From Anaerolineae bacterium (lineage in GTDB: Bacteria > Chloroflexota > Anaerolineae > Aggregatilineales > UBA3940): 6,225 bases of DNA. Below the pieces are notes generated by a model. That model was not told the origin of the DNA, searched no databases, and worked only from the letters and a program-made list of their open reading frames with translations. Location of the stretch: positions 1 through 6,225 of the forward strand of contig JAFGNO010000079.1 of the NCBI GenBank assembly GCA_016926985.1, read 5' to 3'. The position numbers and the translations under genes are program-made. Positions 1 to 6,043 of the stretch are shown piece by piece (position 1 is the stretch's first letter; the number at the start of each line of letters is the position of its first letter).

Positions 1-1178
1 GTCAGCAATCGCCATCCCTGCTGAATAGCCCGATAAAATCCGGCAACCCAGCCAACTGTATAGAATGCGGTCAGAACAAAGCCGAATTCACCGGGCCATG
101 CCAGTGAAGGGATCAAACCAAGCCAGCTGGAATCTGGCCCCAGCACATGGTACAGCCCGGCGACCGGGAGGATATTGCCGGGACCAGCCAGCAGCCCATT
201 CCGCACATACCAGGGCACAGCTATCACCAAGGAGGGCAGGAACAGCGCCAGCAGGCTGGCGGCAATCTCAAGCAGCCCGTGGCCCTTCACCATCCCTTTC
301 AGCAAGGCTATGGCAGCCATGCTTACTGCCCAGGTCAACGCCGATTGCTTAGTAAATAATGCGGCAGCCAGCAGCAGGCCTGCAAACAGGGCATCTGTCA
401 GAGTATCTGACTCCCACCAGCGCAGCATGAAGACAGCCGCAAGCGTGAGGGGAAAGGCTGTCGGGATATCGGTATAGGCCAGCGTGGCATTGTTGATAAA
501 CATCGGCGTGAGCGCCAGCACAACTGCTCCCATTAACCCTGCCTGGCGGCTGTGAACCTGCCTGCCAAGTAGAAAGGTTGCCCCCAGCGTCCCCAGCGCC
601 ATGACCGCCGGAAACAGCCGGGCCATCTGTTCCACCGGCCTCCCTGCAAGCAGCCACGCTGTCGCCATATTCATCTGGGCAAGCGGTGGATATCCCCAGA
701 CCGATTCGGGCAGTCGGCCTGACGCATAAATCTCCTGTGCCTGCCAGCCATAGCGCACCAGCGTATCATCCCCTAGAAATGGGTAGTACAGGTCATAAGC
801 AAGGATAATAACGCCTGCGCACAGGGTCGCCGCAATCAAAAGCATTTCGACGGGTGACCGCAGAACTGATGCAACTCCTCTTTTCCAGTATGCCAGCCAG
901 CGGGCAGGGGACAACCACCCGGGGTTGACAACGAGACCTGTTCCCAACCCGATGACAATAATACCCGGCGCAAGCCAGGCCGTAATCAGCCGTCCCGGCA
1001 GCAAACCAGCCCAGAATAAGAGCACCCCCAGCGTGCCGGTGCTCAGGCTGACAGCAGTCAACCCAATCAGCAGCGCTGACTGATGTTGTCCATCCCGGCG
1101 CAGGATATAACTGACAATTGGCCAGAGGAAGATATAGGTTAAAGGGAGAAAAACCAGTACCGGCGACATGAGGTTCAT
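1..1178 (-). CDS. GT-C-type membrane glycosyltransferase (ArnT/PMT-like), partial
   Basis: This frame is open from about 1178 to the window edge: 392 residues without a stop, with the C-terminus missing. The protein is strongly hydrophobic with many membrane segments, beginning near residues 5-25, 35-58, 63-84 and 110-128. After the segment near 110-128 comes a loop with Gly-Asp-Asp (136-138), the place where GT-C enzymes carry their acidic catalytic residue. A second loop has TLAYTDIP with Asp237, followed by TKQS (276-279) and PWYVRN (322-327), all typical of the PMT_2/ArnT-like group. Members of that group move a sugar from a polyprenyl-phosphate carrier to an acceptor on the outer face of the membrane; donor and acceptor here are unknown. 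Two ATGs are in frame, at 1178 and 1169, and an in-frame TGA lies just upstream inside a stem-loop. Neither start has a Shine-Dalgarno sequence. The gene is 43 bases downstream of the dehydrogenase and is probably cotranscribed with it. The family is fairly certain, the start is not. Confidence 0.85.
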   Translation of the reverse strand, partial: MNLMSPVLVFLPLTYIFLWPIVSYILRRDGQHQSALLIGLTAVSLSTGTLGVLLFWAGLLPGRLITAWLAPGIIVIGLGTGLVVNPGWLSPARWLAYWKRGVASVLRSPVEMLLIAATLCAGVIILAYDLYYPFLGDDTLVRYGWQAQEIYASGRLPESVWGYPPLAQMNMATAWLLAGRPVEQMARLFPAVMALGTLGATFLLGRQVHSRQAGLMGAVVLALTPMFINNATLAYTDIPTAFPLTLAAVFMLRWWESDTLTDALFAGLLLAAALFTKQSALTWAVSMAAIALLKGMVKGHGLLEIAASLLALFLPSLVIAVPWYVRNGLLAGPGNILPVAGLYHVLGPDSSWLGLIPSLAWPGEFGFVLTAFYTVGWVAGFYRAIQQGWRLL

Positions 1179-1183
1179 CAATA

Positions 1184-1209
1184 TGAAGGGCGCTGCTCAG
1201 CGCCCTTCA
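1184..1209 (-). repeat. Perfect inverted repeat (stem-loop) between dehydrogenase and glycosyltransferase
   Basis: TGAAGGGCGCTG (1184-1195) and its exact reverse complement (1198-1209) are separated by two bases, giving a perfect GC-rich 12-bp stem, or 11 bp with a four-base loop. It occupies most of the 43-base gap between the dehydrogenase stop (1222) and the first possible glycosyltransferase ATG (1178). In the minus-strand transcript the stem is followed by UAUUG rather than a run of U, so it is a poor intrinsic terminator. It could instead attenuate transcription, stabilise the upstream mRNA end, or limit translation of the downstream gene. The only SD-like sequence nearby, GAAGGG, is buried in the stem. 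Confidence 0.75.
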
Positions 1210-1221
1210 ACACATCGACCA

Positions 1222-2430
1222 CTAGAAAACAACAATCCAGGAGGTGTGCATCTCCTTCTCTATTTCGGGTCGCGTCCGTTCCAGTTCGTCCAGCACAACC
1301 CGGTGCGGGACAAGGACCACCAGCAGGTCTGCTCCTCTGCAAATTTCGGCAAGCGATGAATACCCCATCCCCTCAATCAGCGGATCATAATGCTCCAGCG
1401 TATAGCCATCTTCGCGAAGGAGGTGGACAATCTCTATAGCCGGGCTTTCGCGAGGGTCATCCACATCTGGTTTATACGAAGCACCAATAATAACCAGCTT
1501 TGGCGACGAAACATCCCGCGTCAGCCGGCGGATGCGGGCAGCAACCCGCGCCGGCATCCCGTCATTGATTAGCCGCGAGGCGAAGATCAGGCGTGAGTTT
1601 GATGGGTCGATCTCCTTGATAAACCAGGGATCAATGGGAATACAATGCCCCCCAACCCCGATACCGGGTGAAAGGATGTTAACGCGCGGGTGTTTGTTAG
1701 CCAGCCGGATTGCCTCCTGACCATCTATCGCAAGACCTTCGGCCACGGCTGCGAACTCGTTTGCCAGCGCAATATTCACATCCCGGTAGGTATTTTCCAT
1801 GAGCTTGGCCAGTTCTGCCGTGATATCGTCTGTCAGGAACATCTCCCCTTTCACAAAAGTCTCGTACATTCCCGCTGCCATTTCGCGCGTCTTTTCATTG
1901 ATGCCGCCAATAATGCGGTCGTTATGAACAATCTCATGGAAGATATCGCCGGGCAGAATCCGTTCAGGGCAGTGAGCCAGAAACACCGTGTCGCCAACGA
2001 TCAGCCCGGTTGCTTCCTCAATCATGGGAGTCACCCGCTCCCGGCAGGTGAGCGGCGGGATCGTGGACTCAATAATGACCAGGTTGCCTTCCCGCAGATA
2101 GGGCAGGATGCTGTTCACTGCATCGTCCACATACGACATATCTGCTACTTTTTTCCGCTCATCCAGTGGGGTAGGGACAGCGATGATGAAAATATCCCCT
2201 TCGCAGGGTGTGGACTGCGCCCGGAGATTGGTCCGCACCTGTGGATCGGCCATCAGGCTTTGCAGTTCATCCTCCTTGATCCGCATCACCCCTTCATTGA
2301 TGGCTCGGACAATGTTTTCGTTGATGTCCACACCAACCACGTCATAACCGGCTCTGGCCAGCATCAGCGCAGCCGGTAGGCCCACATAGCCCGTCCCGAC
2401 CACCACAATGGTTTTGCTTCTATCAGCCAC
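1222..2430 (-). CDS. UDP-N-acetyl-hexosamine 6-dehydrogenase, WecC/WbpA-like (UDP-glucose/GDP-mannose dehydrogenase family)
   Basis: This enzyme oxidises C6 of a UDP-sugar in two NAD+-dependent steps to give a UDP-uronic acid in the cytoplasm. It is complete at 402 residues, close to WecC at about 420. The Rossmann motif GTGYVG is at 12-17 and ESTIPP at 121-126. AHCPERILPG (152-161) holds Glu156. The central segment has Lys209 and Asn213 with YRDVNI. The catalytic Cys263 lies in GVGGHCIPIDPWFI. The C-terminal domain has GASYKP (316-321), DDPRESP and YDP (348-350). RDVNI and the DPWFI tail resemble UDP-ManNAc dehydrogenase (WecC) more than UDP-glucose dehydrogenase, so UDP-ManNAcA or another UDP-HexNAcA is the likely product. 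No WecB-type 2-epimerase is visible here to confirm the substrate. The start is GTG at 2430, inside the end of the epimerase gene (8-base overlap), with AAGAGG nine bases upstream. Confidence 0.93.
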   Translation of the reverse strand: MADRSKTIVVVGTGYVGLPAALMLARAGYDVVGVDINENIVRAINEGVMRIKEDELQSLMADPQVRTNLRAQSTPCEGDIFIIAVPTPLDERKKVADMSYVDDAVNSILPYLREGNLVIIESTIPPLTCRERVTPMIEEATGLIVGDTVFLAHCPERILPGDIFHEIVHNDRIIGGINEKTREMAAGMYETFVKGEMFLTDDITAELAKLMENTYRDVNIALANEFAAVAEGLAIDGQEAIRLANKHPRVNILSPGIGVGGHCIPIDPWFIKEIDPSNSRLIFASRLINDGMPARVAARIRRLTRDVSSPKLVIIGASYKPDVDDPRESPAIEIVHLLREDGYTLEHYDPLIEGMGYSSLAEICRGADLLVVLVPHRVVLDELERTRPEIEKEMHTSWIVVF

Positions 2431-3337
2431 CGCAATATACCTCTTTCTGCCATTCTATAGTGCGCGAGATACCCTCTGACAGGGTCACTGTGCATCGGTG
2501 ATCCAGATCGCGTTTTGCCTTGCTGTTATCGGACTTCTTGTCGCGCGTGTTGTGCTGTTCCACATCAATATACTCGACAAGACTGTCGTCCTTGCCCAGG
2601 TAACCCAGGATCATATCCGAGAGGATTTTGATGTCATGGTATTCATCGCCGGCGATGTTATAGACCTCGCCCGGCTTGAAATGCTCCGCGATATTAGCCA
2701 ATGTGCGCGCCGTGTCTGTAATGTAAGTTGAAGAGCGATGATGGTTCAGATAAACCGTGTAGGGAAGATCATGCAGGGCATGGTAGACAAACCGGCAGAT
2801 CACGCTCCGGTATTCAGAATAAGCCTCCCCTGGCCCGTAGGTGTTAAACAGGCGAACCCGCACCGTTTCCGTGCCAAACCGGTCAGCAGAGTTCATGATC
2901 TGCTGTTCGCTCACCCACTTCGAAATGGCATAGTCGTTCAACTGGCGAACCGGGTGCTTATCCAGCACCTCTTCAGTCATCACATCAGGCCAATCGCCGT
3001 AGACTTCCGAGCTGCTGGTAAACACCAGGCGAAACCCGTCTCTTTCCTGGCAGCGCAGCAGATTTTTAGTACCGATGGCATTACTCTGCCACATCGTTTC
3101 ATAGAAATCTTCGCCATTCCAGCGCCCAAACTCCGCCGCCAGATGGTAAACCAGATCAAACGAATGCTTTTCAAACACCCGCTCCACCTGGCGATGAATA
3201 CCGACATCACAGCGCAGATAGTTCGGGCCAGGGGCATGCATCTTGTCCAGAATCCAGACCTCATGACCGCGTGTTTTCAATTCCTGGGTCAGCGGGGCAC
3301 CAACGGCCCCGAGCCCGCCCGTAACCAGTATTCGCAT
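2423..3337 (-). CDS. NAD-dependent nucleotide-sugar epimerase/dehydratase (extended SDR)
   Basis: A complete 304-residue extended short-chain dehydrogenase/reductase of the GalE/RmlB-like superfamily, acting on a nucleotide sugar in the cytoplasm. The N-terminal NAD-binding fold begins at residue 1, with GGLGAVG at 7-13 and an acidic Asp31 after the second strand, which favours NAD over NADP. HLAAEFG lies at 65-71. The catalytic set is TSSSEVYG (107-114) with Tyr136 and Lys140 in YAISK. The sugar-binding half has NTYGPG (165-170), RSSTYITD (201-208) and DNSKAKRDL near 270-278. At 304 residues it is shorter than typical GalE (about 340). The motifs do not settle whether it is a 4-epimerase, 4,6-dehydratase or decarboxylase. 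AAGGAG lies 13 bases before the ATG, a rather long spacing. The gene is 29 bases after the upstream glycosyltransferase and overlaps the dehydrogenase start, implying coupled translation and one pathway. Confidence 0.92.
   Translation of the reverse strand: MRILVTGGLGAVGAPLTQELKTRGHEVWILDKMHAPGPNYLRCDVGIHRQVERVFEKHSFDLVYHLAAEFGRWNGEDFYETMWQSNAIGTKNLLRCQERDGFRLVFTSSSEVYGDWPDVMTEEVLDKHPVRQLNDYAISKWVSEQQIMNSADRFGTETVRVRLFNTYGPGEAYSEYRSVICRFVYHALHDLPYTVYLNHHRSSTYITDTARTLANIAEHFKPGEVYNIAGDEYHDIKILSDMILGYLGKDDSLVEYIDVEQHNTRDKKSDNSKAKRDLDHRCTVTLSEGISRTIEWQKEVYCGG
2440..2445 (-). promoter_or_regulatory. Ribosome binding site supporting the GTG start of the dehydrogenase
   Basis: AAGAGG on the minus strand lies nine bases before the GTG at 2430, inside the last codons of the epimerase gene. 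Together with the 8-base gene overlap it supports GTG as the real start, since the GTGYVG motif follows only 12 residues later. Confidence 0.65.
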
Positions 3338-3366
3338 AAGTATTCCCGATCTCCTTCAATATCTTC

Positions 3367-4557
3367 CTACCCGGTCATCCTGCCGCCCGTAGGAATCTTG
3401 CGCACAAACCGGCTGGCGGCCAGCCAGGATTCTACCCCCGCTATAACGCCCACAATCAAAAGCATCGGCATAACCGGGAGCAGCAGCCGTACCACATCAT
3501 CCCGGAAGTTCCAGGCCGATGCCATGGGAACAATATAAACCAGTGGAACGCCGACCAGCAGCAGAAAAATACGCCAACCATAATGTCGCCAGAAAAACAC
3601 CATTACAAAAACGCCAACTACCAGCAACGCCATCAGTAAAAATACAAGCCAGACACGGCCTATAACCAGATGTGTGATATTCTCCCAGATATGGCGCGGG
3701 TGAAAAACAGTTGTCTTAAGCAAATCGGGCAGCGGACGGCGGAATGTACCGCCATAGGCGCTGATATCCCCATAGACAAAATAGCCCGTGGTAAAGGGCA
3801 GCCCAAAAACGGTCAGATTATACCATGCCTGGGGGAGATAGGTGAGCAGCAGCGCGCCAAGCGATACCAACAGACCGGGCAGCCGATAAGCAAGCAGGAC
3901 ATAGAACAACAGACCTGCTGCCGCAAGTCCAACCACTGCACGAAACTCAATTGCCAGGCCCAGTGCGACTCCCACGCCAAACAACACCCAGAAACCGACC
4001 TCCCTGTTCTGCTGGATCTGCTTTGATAGGGCCCACATTGCAGTCAGGATATAAAACGTTGCAGGCCCATCAGAAAGCCCATTCAGCCAGCCTAACTTGG
4101 GAACCATGGCGCTACGGAGCGTTTGCCACTCCGGGTGCCAGAAAAACGCAAGATACCCGAGCAGTGGAAGCATCGCCCAGACACCGGCTGCCAATACTGC
4201 GGCCGTGTCCTGACCGGTCAGACGGCGGGCCAGGCTGCCGACCAGCAGCACGGACAATCCACCGAGGATAAACCCGTTCAGGATCAACATTGGTACCGCT
4301 ATCCCCAGGTAGAAATACTCATCCAGTATCTCGATCCAGGGGATCATCATCAAGGGTTGCCCAATCGCCACCACTGACCGCTCCGGAACACCCCGGCGAA
4401 TAGCGTGAGCCAGTGCCATCATCTCATCCTGGTCACCGCCGTGGTGTAGATACCAGCCATAACGGAGATCCAACGGAAGCACATTCAGCATAAAGAGCAG
4501 ATCCAATATAAGCCGCGCCAGCCAGCACATCACAAAAATGCGCTGCACGCGGTCCAT
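3367..4557 (-). CDS. Polytopic GT-C-type membrane glycosyltransferase (PMT_2/GT39-like)
   Basis: From the ATG at 4557 the protein has 396 residues; an in-frame ATG at 4596 would give 409. After the first membrane segment (about residues 5-27) comes a loop with GDQDEM (41-46), the position of the acidic catalytic residue in GT-C enzymes. About eight to ten further hydrophobic segments follow. LSDGPATFY (161-169), PQAWYNLTVFGLPF near 242-255 and a late NFRDD (350-354) resemble uncharacterised bacterial GT39-like proteins. The probable role is sugar transfer from a lipid-phosphate donor at the outer membrane face; no substrate can be read from the sequence. It differs clearly from the other GT-C protein of the window: it is shorter and lacks the TKQS motif, having EFRAV near that position. 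The 4596 ATG has no Shine-Dalgarno sequence, while a purine-rich GGGGGAGAGAG tract precedes 4557, so I prefer 4557 weakly. The stop lies 29 bases before the epimerase ATG. Confidence 0.8.
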   Translation of the reverse strand: MDRVQRIFVMCWLARLILDLLFMLNVLPLDLRYGWYLHHGGDQDEMMALAHAIRRGVPERSVVAIGQPLMMIPWIEILDEYFYLGIAVPMLILNGFILGGLSVLLVGSLARRLTGQDTAAVLAAGVWAMLPLLGYLAFFWHPEWQTLRSAMVPKLGWLNGLSDGPATFYILTAMWALSKQIQQNREVGFWVLFGVGVALGLAIEFRAVVGLAAAGLLFYVLLAYRLPGLLVSLGALLLTYLPQAWYNLTVFGLPFTTGYFVYGDISAYGGTFRRPLPDLLKTTVFHPRHIWENITHLVIGRVWLVFLLMALLVVGVFVMVFFWRHYGWRIFLLLVGVPLVYIVPMASAWNFRDDVVRLLLPVMPMLLIVGVIAGVESWLAASRFVRKIPTGGRMTG

Positions 4558-4617
4558 ATTCCTGATGCTCTCTCTCCCCCGCTGAATGATTGTCATGGTT
4601 TGTATCGGACCGACACT

Positions 4618-4648
4618 GGTATCATTTCGTGCACCGGGAAATAATACC
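4618..4648 (-). repeat. Inverted repeat in the ATPase-glycosyltransferase intergenic region
   Basis: GGTATCATTTC (4618-4628) and GAAATAATACC (4638-4648) are complementary at 10 of 11 positions. In the minus-strand transcript the remaining position becomes a G-U wobble, so an 11-bp RNA stem with a nine-base loop can form. It lies in the 137-base gap between the ATPase stop and the glycosyltransferase start. No U-run follows it, so it is not a normal intrinsic terminator. It might be an operator, an mRNA processing or stability element, or chance. The wobble pairs only in minus-strand RNA, which mildly favours an RNA role. Confidence 0.55.
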
Positions 4649-4694
4649 GCACTTTACCTGCCCTGCCTGCCCAAAGATGGGCGATTTGCCAACG

Positions 4695-5777
4695 CTATCC
4701 TATTCGCAGCCCGGTTTTGCTGTCAAAGAAAATAATCCCCTGCGGGTCAAAGGCGCAGCAAATCTCGTCGCCTATATTCACCGTTTGCGATAGCGGGGCA
4801 AACAAAGCCCAGCGCTCTTCCTTGCTGCTGACATGGATATACTGTCTGCGCTCTGGATAAATCGGAAATACATGCTCAACCATGCCGCTTACCCCGGCAC
4901 CCTCAACAACCCGGCTCACAAACTCCGGGCGTATCCCCAGAGTGATTTCAGTATTATCCCGGAGATCGCGGCGGGTGGAATATCCCCGAAAATTTACACC
5001 CTGCCACTGGCCAGATTTGACCCGGCCAGAAAAGAGGTTGATCGGGTAATCCCCAATAAAGGCGGCGACAAACAGGTTTGCGGGGGCATGGTACAGGTAT
5101 TTATAAGGCGCCGTCTGTTCAACCCGCCCGTCGTTCATGACCGCGATACGATCGGAGAGGGCTGCTGCTTCAGCCTGATCATGGGTCACATAGACCGTCG
5201 TGACTGGGAATTCCTGCAACAGCCGTTTTAACTCAACCCTGGCTGCTGCACGCATATGGGCATCGAGATTGGAGAAAGGTTCATCGCACAGCAGAATCTG
5301 CAGATCGCGGGCAAGGGCGCGCGCTACCGATACCCGCTGCTTCTCGCCACCCGACAATTGGGATGGTCGTCTCCCCAGCAGCACATCCATCCCAAATCCC
5401 GTGATCTGGGAAATACGCTCCAGCCGTTCTGGTAGTTCACCTTCACGCTTGCGCAATTCCAGGAAAAAACCAACCGAGCGCCTGGTTTCCCAATGTGGGA
5501 CAAGCGCATCATCCTGAAACACCATCCCGATCCCGCGCTCTTCCCGTGGAATGTCATCCAATGGGATGTTGTTATACAGCACCTTCCCGCTGTCCGGCGT
5601 TTCCAGGCCCGCAATCATACGCAGCAATGTTGTTTTCCCACAGCCGGAGGGCCCAAGGATCGCCAGCACCTCTTTGGGCGTGATTCTCAAAGAGACATCC
5701 TTCACTGCTGTGATAGAAGATTCCGGGGGACGGATTGAATAAGCTTTTGTCAGGTTCTCAAGAACGACAACTGTCAT
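4695..5777 (-). CDS. Sugar ABC transporter ATP-binding protein, MalK/UgpC type
   Basis: A complete 360-residue cytoplasmic ATPase that energises an inner-membrane importer, most likely for carbohydrates (CUT1 class). The nucleotide-binding domain has Walker A GPSGCGKT (42-49), Q-loop Gln88, signature LSGGEKQR (141-148), Walker B ILLCDEP (161-167) with Glu166, D-loop SNLDA (169-173) and switch His199. The C-terminal part, about 246-360, is the OB/TOBE regulatory domain of MalK-like subunits, with LGIRPE (280-285) and a terminal FDSKTGLRIG. The chosen ATG at 5777 has GGGAGG five bases upstream. The longer frame from 5822 would start upstream of the probable transcription start and is rejected. 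No permease or solute-binding gene lies next to it, so it is an orphan here and could serve several permeases, as MsmK does. The transported substrate cannot be told from the sequence. Confidence 0.95.
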   Translation of the reverse strand: MTVVVLENLTKAYSIRPPESSITAVKDVSLRITPKEVLAILGPSGCGKTTLLRMIAGLETPDSGKVLYNNIPLDDIPREERGIGMVFQDDALVPHWETRRSVGFFLELRKREGELPERLERISQITGFGMDVLLGRRPSQLSGGEKQRVSVARALARDLQILLCDEPFSNLDAHMRAAARVELKRLLQEFPVTTVYVTHDQAEAAALSDRIAVMNDGRVEQTAPYKYLYHAPANLFVAAFIGDYPINLFSGRVKSGQWQGVNFRGYSTRRDLRDNTEITLGIRPEFVSRVVEGAGVSGMVEHVFPIYPERRQYIHVSSKEERWALFAPLSQTVNIGDEICCAFDPQGIIFFDSKTGLRIG

Positions 5778-5782
5778 GAGCC

Positions 5783-5788
5783 CCTCCC
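5783..5788 (-). promoter_or_regulatory. Strong ribosome binding site of the ABC ATPase
   Basis: GGGAGG on the minus strand lies five bases before the ATG at 5777. It decides the start in favour of 5777 over the in-frame ATG at 5822, which has no such site. Confidence 0.85.
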
Positions 5789-5797
5789 TATCAGGAA

Positions 5798-5833
5798 CGC
5801 TGTCATTATATGCTGCCCCCAATCATATCGCCC
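5798..5833 (-). promoter_or_regulatory. Candidate sigma-70-type promoter of the ABC ATPase gene
   Basis: A perfect TATAAT reads leftward at 5810-5805. The predicted RNA start is near 5798, giving a leader of about 20 bases that contains the ribosome binding site. The -35 region is weak: GGGCGA at 17-base spacing, or TTGGGC at 19, so an activator may be needed. The call rests on the perfect -10 box and its position. Confidence 0.6.
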
Positions 5834-5871
5834 AAATCCGCCCCGGTTTGCCTCAAAACCATTGTGCAGGT

Positions 5872-5900
5872 ATGGCAAGTGACTCAAAAGGTGGTATAAT
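5872..5900 (+). promoter_or_regulatory. Promoter of the tRNA-Arg gene
   Basis: TATAAT at 5895-5900 is a perfect -10 box preceded by TGG, giving the extended -10 form TGnTATAAT. ATGGCA at 5872-5877 matches the -35 consensus at four of six positions with a 17-base spacer. RNA would start near 5907, a few bases before the mature tRNA 5' end at 5912, as expected for a single tRNA unit. Confidence 0.8.
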
Positions 5901-5911
5901 GCAGGCAAATT

Positions 5912-5983
5912 GCCCCCATAGCTCAGTGGATAGAGTACGGCCCTCCGGAGGCTGAGGCCCAGGTTCAAATCCTGGTGGGGGTA
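5912..5983 (+). tRNA. tRNA-Arg, anticodon CCG
   Basis: A full cloverleaf folds. The acceptor arms are 5912-5918 and 5976-5982, with a G-U first pair and discriminator A at 5983. The D-arm stems are 5921-5924 and 5933-5936. The anticodon stems are 5938-5942 and 5950-5954, around the loop CTCCGGA. The variable region is four bases, and the T-arm stems 5959-5963 and 5971-5975 enclose TTCAAAT. The anticodon CCG is at 5945-5947 and reads the arginine codon CGG. The 3' CCA is not encoded, so it must be added by a nucleotidyltransferase. The gene stands alone with its own promoter and terminator. I see no repeat of its 3' end elsewhere in the window, so there is no sign of an integrated element using it as an attachment site here. 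Confidence 0.95.
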
Positions 5984-6003
5984 CAACTTAGATCAAATGT
6001 CTC

Positions 6004-6043
6004 AAACTCCTCGACGGAATCCGTCGAGGAGTTTTCTGCTTCT
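6004..6043 (+). terminator. Rho-independent terminator of the tRNA gene
   Basis: AAACTCCTCGACGG (6004-6017) pairs perfectly with CCGTCGAGGAGTTT (6021-6034) around the loop AAT. This 14-bp stem is followed by TTTTC and a further T-rich stretch to 6043. It sits 20 bases after the tRNA and ends its transcript. Leftward transcription would meet only three T after the stem, so it is mainly unidirectional. Confidence 0.93.

Noticed and set aside
1690..2379. Long plus-strand frame of 229 residues
   Set aside because: It is antisense to the dehydrogenase, whose catalytic motifs are intact. The plus-strand product shows no recognisable domain.
2738..3538. Long plus-strand frame of 266 residues
   Set aside because: It runs antisense across the epimerase, the intergenic gap and the end of the glycosyltransferase, and has no recognisable motifs.
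4641..4646. TATTAT on the minus strand as a -10 box for the glycan genes
   Set aside because: The -35 region at 17-base spacing matches only three of six positions and the box overlaps an inverted-repeat arm, so I could not support a promoter call.
4663..4681. Short GCCCA/TGGGC stem after the ATPase stop as a terminator
   Set aside because: It has only five base pairs and no U-run follows.
5778..5822. Longer N-terminus for the ABC ATPase, from an ATG at 5822
   Set aside because: The extra 15 residues cross the probable -10 box and transcription start. A strong ribosome binding site sits directly before the ATG at 5777.
5774..5986. Minus-strand frame starting MYPHQDLNLGL across the tRNA gene
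   Set aside because: It is antisense to the tRNA-Arg. Such translations of tRNA genes (PHQDLNLG-like) are a well-known false protein in databases, and the frame also overlaps both promoters.
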